Below, in pieces: positions 1-6,510 of a stretch of 14,399 nt of DNA. Where the stretch lies: assembly GCA_009918225.1 (NCBI GenBank), contig RGEP01000024.1, positions 1 to 14,399 on the forward strand, given 5' to 3'. Positions within the stretch are counted from its first letter, which is position 1. Each line of letters begins with the position of its first letter. Both the position numbers and the translations under genes were made by a program. Source of the stretch: Betaproteobacteria bacterium. Its GTDB lineage: Bacteria > Pseudomonadota > Gammaproteobacteria > Burkholderiales > Burkholderiaceae_C. The notes below the pieces were generated by a model. The model ran no database searches and had not been told where the DNA came from. It saw nothing but the letters and a program-made list of their open reading frames with translations.

Positions 1-686
1 TGGGCGAGTCGGGCGTGGGCCGTGTGATCACCCGCACCTGCCAGGCGATGAACGAGCTGAAGACGGATGACCCGAAGAAGCTGCGCGAAGCCGGTGTGAT
101 CGACCTGCCGACCATCCAGCGTTACCTCAACTTCCACTTCTCCGTCACCATCGACCTGTTCGGCGCTGATGAGTCTTCGAACGCCGCCACCTTCTACAGC
201 ACCGGCTTGAAGGGCCGTTACGAAGAAGGCAAGCGCACCGACGACCACCAACTGCGCGGCCAGACCTACCGCGTGCTGGAAGTCAAGAACGGCCAGCTCG
301 CCGAGAAGGAAGTTCCGATGCTCAACGCGCTCAACGAAGTGCTGCGCGACGACTACATCAAGGATTCGATCGCCGGCGTGGAGCGTTGGAACAAGATCAT
401 CGAGAAGGCGGGCATCCCCTTCCGTCTGAAGGCCCCGCACAAGGCGTTCCACCGCAACATCGGTGCGCTGGCCGCCGTGAAGGTGTCGCCGGAAGGCCGT
501 GTGGTGAGCGAAGCCGAGTGGGCGATGAACGTCGACACCTGGTTGCCCAGCGCCACCGACCGTGCCTTCGTGGCCAGCTTGATGGGCCGCTGCGTTGAGC
601 CGGGCAAGTTTGCCAACTGGATCGCGCCCCCGGTTATGGGCATCAACCGCCAGCCGGTGGACTTCGAGTACGTGCGCTTCAACTGA
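1..686 (+). CDS. boxB: Benzoyl-CoA 2,3-epoxidase, oxygenase subunit BoxB (3' part; 5' end outside window)
   Basis: BoxB is the diiron oxygenase that converts benzoyl-CoA to 2,3-epoxybenzoyl-CoA with O2 and electrons from BoxA, in the cytoplasmic aerobic hybrid pathway for benzoate. The visible reading frame begins at base 3 and gives the last 227 residues; the family is roughly 475 residues long, so about half is present. Recognisable stretches include IQRYLNFHFSVTIDLFGADE, the LNEVLRDDYIKDSI region, and the end MGINRQPVDFEYVRFN, all typical of the BoxB C-terminus. Most iron ligands should lie in the missing upstream half, so catalytic competence cannot be judged here. The next gene on the same strand is boxA after 170 bases, the usual pairing. 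The identification rests on recalled family similarity and is strengthened by that neighbour. Confidence 0.93.
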   Translation, partial: GESGVGRVITRTCQAMNELKTDDPKKLREAGVIDLPTIQRYLNFHFSVTIDLFGADESSNAATFYSTGLKGRYEEGKRTDDHQLRGQTYRVLEVKNGQLAEKEVPMLNALNEVLRDDYIKDSIAGVERWNKIIEKAGIPFRLKAPHKAFHRNIGALAAVKVSPEGRVVSEAEWAMNVDTWLPSATDRAFVASLMGRCVEPGKFANWIAPPVMGINRQPVDFEYVRFN

Positions 687-704
687 AGCCTGCGGGCCCA
701 CAGC

Positions 705-727
705 GGTGTGCCAAGATATGGCACGCC
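705..727 (+). other. Stem-loop, first of two in the boxB-boxA spacer
   Basis: GGTGTGCCA (705-713) can pair with TGGCACGCC (719-727) around a 5-base loop, giving nine pairs of which one is G-U. The core GTGCCA-N5-TGGCAC is a perfect inverted repeat and could also be a protein site in DNA. It lies 18 bases after the boxB stop codon. No T-tract follows, so it is not an intrinsic terminator by itself; mRNA end protection or processing is an inference. Confidence 0.45.
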
Positions 728-732
728 ACGCG

Positions 733-756
733 ACAGGGGCCTGCGGGCCCCTGTTT
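733..756 (+). terminator. Stem-loop with short T run downstream of boxB (attenuator or weak terminator)
   Basis: ACAGGGGCC (733-741) pairs perfectly with GGCCCCTGT (746-754) around the four-base loop TGCG. The run that follows is only TTT (754-756, the first T also being in the stem) before C, so termination is probably partial. Its position between boxB and boxA suggests it lowers boxA transcript relative to boxB, or stabilises the boxB 3' end. This is an inference from structure only. Confidence 0.5.
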
Positions 757-845
757 CGCAAGGGCATCCGGCTGCCCTCAAAGCCGATGAGACCAGCCAA
801 CAAGATTGTTCCCACGGGCCATCGGTTCGAGGGGCATAACAGGAC

Positions 846-850
846 AGGAG
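846..850 (+). promoter_or_regulatory. Ribosome binding site fixing the boxA start
   Basis: AGGAG at 846-850 is followed by six bases and ATG at 857. This supports 857 rather than the in-frame TTG at 806, which has no comparable site and would add 17 residues unlike the family N-terminus. Confidence 0.75.
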
Positions 851-856
851 ACCGTC

Positions 857-2146
857 ATGGACATGACCGACGCCGCTGTCATCAAGCAGCACCTGATTGA
901 TCCCGAAATTTGCATCCGCTGCAACACCTGCGAAGCCATCTGCCCCGTGGGTGCGATCACCCACGATTCGCGCAACTACGTGGTGGACGCGGAAAAGTGC
1001 AACCTGTGCATGGACTGTGTGTCGCCGTGCCCCACGGGTTCAATCGACAACTGGCGCAACATGCCCAAAGTCAAGGCCTACAGCGTGGCCGAGCAGTTGA
1101 GCTGGGATGTGTTGCCCGGTGAATTGAGCGAAGACGAGCTGCAAGCGGCGGGCGCCGGCGCGAATGCGGACAGTGCGGTGGCGGCGGCGCAAGCCCCGGC
1201 ACCGGTGGCCAAAGCCGATCCTGCGCAGCAAGGCGGCTTCAACAGCGCGCAGTACGGCTCCAACATCGCACCCTGGTCGGCCGCGCACCCCTACACCAAT
1301 CTGTACGGACCCAAGGCTGTTGAGAAGACGGTCACGGCCACCGTCACCGGCAATGTACGGGTCACGGAAGTGGGCAAGGACTACGACACCCACCACATCG
1401 TGCTGGACTTTGGCGCCATGCCCTTCCCGGTGTTGGAAGGCCAGTCCATCGGCATCATTCCGCCGGGCCAGGATGAGCGCGGCAAGCCGCATCACGCACG
1501 CCAGTATTCGATTGCGTCGCCGCGCAACGGCGAGCGTCCGGGCTACAACAACCTGTCGCTGACCATCAAGCGCGTGCTGGAGAACCACCAGGGCAACCCC
1601 GTGCGTGGCGTGGGCAGCAACTACATGTGCGACCTGAAGGTGGGCGACAAGGTGCAGGTGATCGGGCCCTTCGGTTCGAGCTTCCTGATGCCCAACCACC
1701 CCAAGAGCCATGTGGTGATGATCTGCACGGGCACCGGCAGTGCGCCGATGCGGGCCATGACGGAGTGGCGCAGGCGCCTTCGGGCATCGGGCAAATTCGA
1801 AGGCGGCAAGCTGATGCTGTTCTTCGGTGCGCGTACGAAGGAGGAGTTGCCGTACTTCGGACCGCTGCAATCCTTGCCCCACGATTTCATCGACATCAAC
1901 CTGGCGTTCAGCCGCACACCGGGCCAGCCCAAGAAGTATGTGCAGGACGCCATGCGCGAGCGTGCGGCCGACCTGGCCAAGTTGCTGGCCGACCCGAACG
2001 CCTACTTCTATGTGTGTGGCCTCAAGGCCATGGAAGAGGGCGTGGTGCTGGCCCTGCACGATGTGGCCAAGGCCGCTGGCCTGGACTGGGACACGGTAGG
2101 CGCCGAGATGAAGAAGCAGGGGCGCCTGCACCTGGAGACGTATTGA
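857..2146 (+). CDS. boxA: Benzoyl-CoA 2,3-epoxidase, NADPH-dependent reductase subunit BoxA
   Basis: BoxA is the iron-sulfur flavoprotein that oxidises NADPH and feeds electrons to BoxB for benzoyl-CoA epoxidation. The 429-residue product shows two consecutive [4Fe-4S] ferredoxin motifs at the N-terminus: C19, C22, C25, C29 followed by P, and C48, C51, C54, C58 followed by P. An alanine-rich linker (about residues 95-120) leads to a ferredoxin-NADP reductase module. That module has an FAD-binding R215-Q-Y-S motif, a nucleotide-binding stretch ICTGTGSAPM from residue 289, a YFYVCGLKAM segment near residue 385, and a C-terminal aromatic residue (HLETY). The length and domain order are those of known BoxA proteins. 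The start is set by the AGGAG site at 846-850. It follows boxB on the same strand and is closed by a strong terminator. Confidence 0.95.
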   Translation: MDMTDAAVIKQHLIDPEICIRCNTCEAICPVGAITHDSRNYVVDAEKCNLCMDCVSPCPTGSIDNWRNMPKVKAYSVAEQLSWDVLPGELSEDELQAAGAGANADSAVAAAQAPAPVAKADPAQQGGFNSAQYGSNIAPWSAAHPYTNLYGPKAVEKTVTATVTGNVRVTEVGKDYDTHHIVLDFGAMPFPVLEGQSIGIIPPGQDERGKPHHARQYSIASPRNGERPGYNNLSLTIKRVLENHQGNPVRGVGSNYMCDLKVGDKVQVIGPFGSSFLMPNHPKSHVVMICTGTGSAPMRAMTEWRRRLRASGKFEGGKLMLFFGARTKEELPYFGPLQSLPHDFIDINLAFSRTPGQPKKYVQDAMRERAADLAKLLADPNAYFYVCGLKAMEEGVVLALHDVAKAAGLDWDTVGAEMKKQGRLHLETY

Positions 2147-2163
2147 CCGCTCGGTCAACAGGA

Positions 2164-2188
2164 AGGGGCACTTCGGTGCCCTTTTTTT
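2164..2188 (+). terminator. Strong rho-independent terminator of the box operon
   Basis: GGGCAC (2166-2171) pairs with GTGCCC (2176-2181) around the stable loop TTCG, followed by seven T residues (2182-2188). The A just before the stem can extend pairing with the T run. It ends 17 bases before the next start codon, so the downstream dehydrogenase gene would need readthrough or its own promoter. Confidence 0.92.
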
Positions 2189-2205
2189 GATGAGTTGAGG
2201 AAGCT

Positions 2206-3469
2206 ATGGACTTGAGTTCAAAGAGCGTGCTGGTGGTGGGCGCCGGCATCATGGGCGCGGGCATCGCACAAGTGGCCGCGCAATCGATGCGAGCCGCTGG
2301 GCAGCAGGTCTTTTTGCATGACGCCCGCGAGGGTGCGGCCGCGCAGGCGAAAGACAAGCTGGCGTCCACGCTGCAGGGCCTGGTGGCCAAGGGAAAACTC
2401 ACGGCCGAGGCTTGTGAGGGCGCACTGGCGCGCATCGTGCCCGTGTCTTCTTTGGCTGCGGTGCCGGGCTCCGATGTGGGCTTGGTGGTGGAAGCCATCG
2501 TCGAAAGGCTCGACGTCAAGCGCTCGCTCTTTCCACGCCAAAAGCACGCCAGGCTTCATCGTCAACCGCATTGCACGGCCGTACTACGCCGAAACGCTGG
2601 CCCTGCTGCAGGAGCAGGCGGGTTCGCCGGAGCTCTTGGACGCATGCCTGAAGACGGTGGGTTTTCGGATGGGGCCTTGTGAGCTGATGGACCTGATCGG
2701 CCACGACACCAACTTCGCCGTGACGAACTCCGTCTACGAAGCCAATTTCTACGACAAGCGCTACGTGCCATCCTTGGTTCAGCGTGAGCTGGTTGACGGC
2801 GGCATGTTGGGCCGCAAGAGCGGACGAGGCTTTTACCGCTATCCCGAGGGGGCGCCGGTGTTGAAGGCCGTGTCGGTGGAGCCGGTGGCGGCGTCGGCTG
2901 CGGCGCGCGCAGCCGCAGATGACCGTCACGGCGGTGTGGTGGTGCAGGGTGTGCACATCGTGCCCACCGACGGACGCACCGCGCGTGAACTGGCCCGAGA
3001 ACTGGGCACCAGTGCTGTGGTGGTGCACGACCGTGTGATGGGCGCTGCTGCTGCGGTTGGCAGCAACGCTGCTGCTGCCCCGGCCGGGGGCTCTGGCGTG
3101 GGCCGTGCGCCGGCGCTGGCCTTTGCCACCGCGCCTGGTCTGAGCGCCGAGCAGCGGGCCGTGGCGGTGGCCCACCTCTTGAGCCATGGTGTGGAGCCCC
3201 ATGAAGTGGCTGATACGCCAGGACTGGTGGTGGCGCGAACGGTGGCCATGCTGATCAATGAGGCAGCGGATGCGGTGCACCAGGGCGTGTGCACGCCCGA
3301 AGGCGCTGACGCGGCGATGAAGCTGGGTGTGAACTACCCGGCGGGCCCCTTCGATTGGCTCAGGGCCTGGAGCGTGGGCGGTGTGGTGGCCATGCTTGAC
3401 CACTTGGATGCCCACTATCGCGGCGAGCGTTACCGCGTGAGCCCGTGGCTGCGGGCACGGGTGGGGTGA
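2206..3469 (+). pseudogene. PaaH/PaaC-type 3-hydroxyacyl-CoA dehydrogenase, disrupted by an internal frameshifting deletion
   Basis: An intact gene of this family would oxidise 3-hydroxyacyl-CoA (in aromatic catabolism, 3-hydroxyadipyl-CoA) with NAD+. ATG at 2206 follows TTGAGG. Frame 1 encodes residues 1-109: a Rossmann start with VVGAGIMGAGIAQVAAQ and the segment GLVVEAIVERLDVKRSLF. At about 2530-2536 homology jumps to another frame, resuming at HAKSTPGFIVNRIARPYY and continuing to the stop at 3469 through two C-terminal dehydrogenase domains (GRKSGRGFYRY, GVNYPAGPFDW). Compared with PaaH as I recall it, about 79 residues are missing between LF and HAKST. That segment carries the conserved NTSS and HFFNP motifs, including the catalytic histidine. 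The deletion length must leave remainder 2 when divided by 3. Frame 1 alone runs on to 2682 with unrelated residues. It is probably non-functional unless the junction is an assembly error. It sits behind the box operon, a fitting pathway context. Confidence 0.88.
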
Positions 3470-3526
3470 GTCACCCGTATGGCCGGCGCAGGGCTTGAAG
3501 GATCGGGCTGCCCGAACCCGCCGGCC
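3464..3526. other. Nested inverted repeats between convergent gene ends (possible bidirectional terminator)
   Basis: The 74 bases between the dehydrogenase stop and the stop of the minus-strand membrane protein are rich in dyads. GGGTGA (3464-3469, containing the stop codon) mirrors TCACCC (3471-3476). GGCCGGCG (3481-3488) mirrors CGCCGGCC (3519-3526), and inside this lies TCGGGC-T-GCCCGA (3503-3515). No T-tract flanks the stems, so termination by an intrinsic mechanism is uncertain. The convergent setting makes a bidirectional transcript-end role plausible. Confidence 0.4.
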
Positions 3527-3543
3527 AGCTCAGCCCCGTACCG

Positions 3544-3780
3544 CTAGAACCAGCACCAAACGCCCAGGCACCAGCCGAACACCAGCTGCACCAGCGCATC
3601 GAGCAGCAGCCCGACGGCCAGAACAGGCAAGACGAACACCGCAAGGGCGACGGCCCAGCCGGCTGCCGTGAGGCGCTCGCCAGGCAGGCGCCATCCCATG
3701 ACCATCCCGGACTCTCCTCCAGCCTTCGCAAGGGGCGGGGCAGGGCGTTTGTCTGGCGGGTTTTGGTCGGCAGTGCTCAT
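3544..3780 (-). CDS. Small membrane protein, function unknown
   Basis: I do not recognise the family. The product is 78 residues from ATG at 3780 (79 from the adjacent in-frame ATG at 3783). The first 35 residues are polar and proline-rich. Residues from about 40 to the end form one long or two short hydrophobic segments (AVALAVFVLPVLAVGLLLDA, then LVFGWCLGVWCWF), so it is probably an inner-membrane protein with a cytoplasmic N-terminus. The C-terminus is rich in tryptophan and cysteine (GWCLGVWCWF). No Shine-Dalgarno site is visible. A TACACT element just upstream suggests a very short leader or none. It diverges from the acyltransferase gene with about 20 bases between start codons. The longer antisense reading of this frame, up to 4032, loses plausibility beyond the ATG pair. 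It could still be a chance frame, but the clean topology argues for a gene. Confidence 0.6.
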   Translation of the reverse strand: MSTADQNPPDKRPAPPLAKAGGESGMVMGWRLPGERLTAAGWAVALAVFVLPVLAVGLLLDALVQLVFGWCLGVWCWF

Positions 3781-3787
3781 CATTTCG

Positions 3788-3795
3788 AGTGTAAT
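3788..3795. promoter_or_regulatory. Overlapping divergent -10-like elements between the small membrane protein and acyltransferase genes
   Basis: On the plus strand TGTAAT (3790-3795) matches five of six bases of the -10 consensus and ends six bases before ATG at 3802. On the minus strand TACACT (3793-3788) matches four of six and ends four bases before ATG at 3783, or seven before ATG at 3780. Neither start has a clear ribosome binding site, which fits leaderless transcripts in both directions. No convincing -35 boxes are seen. Confidence 0.35.
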
Positions 3796-3801
3796 CACGC
3801 C

Positions 3802-4758
3802 ATGCACGTGCACTGGAACCCTGATGATCGCCACCGTTGGGATGCCTTCGCTGACGCGAGCTTGGCCGGGCTGCACCAGAGCTGGGCCTATGGGCAGGCC
3901 TTGGAGGCGCTGGGGGTGCCCTGCCTGCGGGTGGCGGTCACGCAGGAGCCGTCGATCCGGTCGCCTTGGGTGGGCGCCGGACAGTTCATCGTGCAGCGGC
4001 TGCCGTGGTTCGTGCGCTTCACCTTCTGCCAAGGCGGGCCGATATGGGCTGCGGACGCAGCCCTATCCAACCAGCGCGCAGCGGTGGAGCTGATGCGGAC
4101 CACGCTGCCGCTGGCCCAGCCGCGCCTGGCCCTGTTCAGCCCGTCGGTGGAGGCTCAAGGTGAGCCGGGCTCCAAGATGGTTGAACCTCATGCCTTGAGC
4201 CACCGAAGGCGCCTGGCCACGGGCCGCTCCACCGTCTTGCTGGACCTCACACGGCCTGAGGCTGAGCGACGTGCCGCACTCGAACAGCGCTGGCGCAACC
4301 GCTTGCACGCCGCCGAGCGAGGGCCCCTGAAGGTGAGGGTGTGCGGCAGCAAGGACAGCGACGTTGAGTGGCTTGTCCAAGCGGAATCCTCTCAGCGCAG
4401 GGCCCGAGGCTATCTGAGCCTGCCCACCGGCTTTGTGCCGGCATTTCAGCGTGCCCACCGCAAGCCCTCCCAGGCTTTGTTGACCATGGCCGCTGAACTG
4501 CAGAACCAGCGTTGTGCCGGGATGATGTTTCTGGTGCATGGGAGCACGGCCACCTATCACCTCGGGTGGACCGATGAGATCGGGCGCGAACACAGCGCGC
4601 ACAACCTGCTGCTGTGGCAGGCCTGCGGCTTGCTCGCCGAGCGTGGCGTGCGCCTGCTGGACTTGGGTGGGGTGAACACGGTGGCCAACCCTGGATTGGC
4701 CCGCTTCAAGTTGGGCAGTGGCGGCCGGGTGGTGACCTGGGTGGGAACGTATGGATAG
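3802..4758 (+). CDS. FemAB/GNAT-fold acyltransferase-like protein
   Basis: The 318-residue product resembles the FemAB-related (BioF2-like) branch of the GNAT fold, whose members transfer aminoacyl or acyl groups in peptidoglycan or exopolysaccharide assembly. The N-terminal half has a WDAFADASLAGLHQSWAYGQ segment followed by FTFCQGGPIWAAD. The C-terminal half has the features most typical of the group: WRNRLHAAER, a GMMFLVHGSTATYHLGWTDE core, HNLLLWQACGLLAERGVRLL, and an ending with DLGG and LARFKLGSGG. No signal peptide or membrane segment is seen, so it is probably cytoplasmic. ATG at 3802 is preferred over the in-frame TTG at 3763, which overlaps the divergent gene. It shares eight bases with the next gene, implying translational coupling. 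The donor and acceptor cannot be deduced. Confidence 0.75.
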   Translation: MHVHWNPDDRHRWDAFADASLAGLHQSWAYGQALEALGVPCLRVAVTQEPSIRSPWVGAGQFIVQRLPWFVRFTFCQGGPIWAADAALSNQRAAVELMRTTLPLAQPRLALFSPSVEAQGEPGSKMVEPHALSHRRRLATGRSTVLLDLTRPEAERRAALEQRWRNRLHAAERGPLKVRVCGSKDSDVEWLVQAESSQRRARGYLSLPTGFVPAFQRAHRKPSQALLTMAAELQNQRCAGMMFLVHGSTATYHLGWTDEIGREHSAHNLLLWQACGLLAERGVRLLDLGGVNTVANPGLARFKLGSGGRVVTWVGTYG

Positions 4759-5896
4759 CGCCGCAGACGTGGTGGTCATCGGGGCCGGTGCCGTTGGTTT
4801 GGCGGTGGCGCGCGCCATGGCCATGGCCGGCCGCGAGGTGCTGATCCTGGAATCCCAGAAAGCATTCGGCACGGGCGTGAGTTCACGCAACAGCGAGGTC
4901 TTGCATGCGGGGCTGTACTACCCCACCGGATCGCTCAAGGCGCGGCTGTGCGTGGCGGGGCGGGCCCGCCTGGTGGAGTACGCCCAGCACGTGGGCGTGG
5001 GCCACCGCATCACCGGGAAGTTGGTGGTGGCCACCGAAGAAGCGGAAGTACCGGCCATTGAGCGCTTGTTCGCGCAGGCACAGGCCAACGGTGTGCAGGG
5101 CCTGCAGCTTCTGGACGGGGCGCAAGCGCGGGCGATGGAACCTGCCCTGCGAGCGGTGGCGGCCCTTTATTCGCCCTACACGGGCATCGTTGACAGCCAC
5201 GGCCTGATGACCGCCTTGCTGGGGCAGGCGCAGGCCCACGGCGCCCAACTGGCGGTCTACAGTCCCGTGCTCGGGGGCGAAGTGTTGGGCGACGGTTCCA
5301 TGTTGTTGGAGGTGGGGGGCGACGAGCCGATGCGCCTGCGTGCGCGCACTGTGGTGAATGCGGCGGGCTTGACCGCGCCGGCCTTGGCGCGGCGCATTCG
5401 AGGATTGCCCGTGTCGACGGTTCCGCCGGCGCATTTCTGCAAGGGACACTACTTCAGCCTGCAGGGGAGGTCTCCATTTGCGCGGCTGGTCTACCCGGTG
5501 CACACCTCGGCTGGTTTGGGGACCCACCTCACCCTGGACTTGGCTGGGCAGGCGCGGTTTGGGCCGGATGTGGAGTGGCTCGCCGCGCAGGCCGCGGCTG
5601 ATGCGGTGGTACCTGATGATTTGGGCGTGGACTATCGCGTGGACAACAGCCGTGCCGAGGTGTTTGAGCGCGACATCCGCCGCTATTGGCCGGGCTTGCC
5701 AGCCGGTGCCTTGCTGCCGGCCTACAGCGGCATTCGCCCCAAGACGGTGGGGCCGGGTGTGCCGGCGGCTGACTTCTGCATCAGCGGCCCTGCCCAGCAC
5801 GGCGTTGCATCCTGGGTGGGCCTGTACGGGATCGAGTCCCCCGGGCTCACCTCGTGTCTGCCCCTGGCCGATGCGGTGTTGGAGGCCCTGGCTTGA
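4751..5896 (+). CDS. FAD-dependent oxidoreductase, L-2-hydroxyglutarate oxidase (LhgO)-like
   Basis: The 381-residue protein belongs to the D-amino-acid-oxidase-fold flavoproteins and most resembles L-2-hydroxyglutarate dehydrogenases/oxidases, which oxidise a 2-hydroxy acid to the 2-oxo acid with electrons passing to quinone or oxygen. The FAD site is VVVIGAGAVG (G11, G13, G16) with an acidic residue, E34, ending the second strand. The LhgO-type stretch HAGLYYPTGSLKARLC starts at H52. Further landmarks are SPYTGIVDSHGLM, VVNAAGL, KGHYFSL, and a C-terminal YSGIRPK flavin-contacting motif. The length fits the family. ATG at 4751 lies inside the upstream gene (shared ATGGATAG), and its stop overlaps the next start. 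The substrate could be another 2-hydroxy acid, so no symbol is given. Confidence 0.85.
   Translation: MDSAADVVVIGAGAVGLAVARAMAMAGREVLILESQKAFGTGVSSRNSEVLHAGLYYPTGSLKARLCVAGRARLVEYAQHVGVGHRITGKLVVATEEAEVPAIERLFAQAQANGVQGLQLLDGAQARAMEPALRAVAALYSPYTGIVDSHGLMTALLGQAQAHGAQLAVYSPVLGGEVLGDGSMLLEVGGDEPMRLRARTVVNAAGLTAPALARRIRGLPVSTVPPAHFCKGHYFSLQGRSPFARLVYPVHTSAGLGTHLTLDLAGQARFGPDVEWLAAQAAADAVVPDDLGVDYRVDNSRAEVFERDIRRYWPGLPAGALLPAYSGIRPKTVGPGVPAADFCISGPAQHGVASWVGLYGIESPGLTSCLPLADAVLEALA
5881..5885 (+). promoter_or_regulatory. Ribosome binding site supporting a TTG start
   Basis: GGAGG at 5881-5885 lies seven bases before TTG at 5893, inside the last codons of the oxidoreductase gene. This spacing, together with a signal peptide that starts exactly at that TTG, favours 5893 over upstream or downstream in-frame candidates. 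Confidence 0.7.
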
Positions 5897-6510
5897 GGGT
5901 GGGGGCGGCTTTGGCTGCGTTGGTGCTGTGCGCGCCGGCCGTGGGGCAGGCTCAAGCCGGTGGCTGGGAAACCCCACGCAGCTTTTCGCTGGGCTTGGCG
6001 GCCGCTGCGACCCACTGGCGTGCGGGGTGCTCGGGTGCGACCGCCTGCGACCGCAATGACACCGGCTGGAGGCTCACCGGCGCCTGGCAATTCGCCCCCC
6101 AAGGTGCCCTGGAACTGGTGGCCAGTGATCAGGGCCGCGTGCGCGCTGAAGCCTTGGGGGATCAGGGCCTGCGATCGAGCGAGGTGCACGTGCGCGGACT
6201 GGGTGTGAACCTGGCATGGCTGCTGCCCCTGACGCCGCAATGGCAGTTCGCTGCCCGCGCGGGCGTGGTGGGCAACCGTGCCCGTTGGACTGAGACGGTG
6301 GCCACGAGCCTGTCACCTGAGGAGAGCTCGCGCACCCGAACCGACCCTGCCCTGGGCTTGGGCCTGTCTTGGCGCTTGAGCCCCAGCGTGTCGATCGACG
6401 GCCGCTTGGACTGGACCAGCACCCGATTGGCGCCACCTGCTCAAAGCGTCATTGGCGGGGGCAGCACGCCTTCGCATCAATGGGGCCTGGGCCTTACGGG
6501 CTACTTCTGA
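5893..6510 (+). CDS. Outer-membrane beta-barrel protein, small, unassigned
   Basis: The 205-residue product starts at TTG 5893, overlapping the previous stop as TTGA. Residues 1-22 form a Sec signal peptide (MRVGAALAALVLCAPAVGQ, cleavage probably after AQA); C13 lacks a lipobox context. The mature part alternates polar and hydrophobic residues in strands typical of an eight-stranded OmpA/OmpW-like barrel, for example WRLTGAWQF, LELVAS, VHVRGLGVNLAWLL, WQFAARAGVVG and LGLGLSWRL. It ends in a terminal phenylalanine (WGLGLTGYF), the classic beta-signal for the BAM complex. Two cysteines in an early loop (GCSGATAC) may form a disulfide. Its coupling to an acyltransferase and a flavoenzyme is unusual. 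The 3' end overlaps the convergent P450 gene by 17 bases. No specific family or ligand is recognised. Confidence 0.82.
   Translation: MRVGAALAALVLCAPAVGQAQAGGWETPRSFSLGLAAAATHWRAGCSGATACDRNDTGWRLTGAWQFAPQGALELVASDQGRVRAEALGDQGLRSSEVHVRGLGVNLAWLLPLTPQWQFAARAGVVGNRARWTETVATSLSPEESSRTRTDPALGLGLSWRLSPSVSIDGRLDWTSTRLAPPAQSVIGGGSTPSHQWGLGLTGYF

Noticed and set aside
1040..2158. 372-residue minus-strand open frame opposite boxA
   Set aside because: It is the antisense of a clearly identified gene; the translation is rich in H, R, A and G without recognisable domains, as expected for shadow frames in GC-rich DNA.
2521..2690. Programmed frameshift in the dehydrogenase gene
   Set aside because: A recoding event would not explain the missing catalytic segment of about 79 residues; no slippery sequence with a downstream structure stood out at the junction.
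3040..3085. GCT/GCA triplet-rich stretch as a possible unstable repeat
   Set aside because: It encodes a short alanine-rich linker between the two C-terminal dehydrogenase domains and has only a few imperfect repeat units.
4883..5977. 364-residue minus-strand frame opposite the flavoenzyme gene
   Set aside because: Antisense shadow; low-complexity composition, no domain, and the plus strand carries well-defined FAD motifs.
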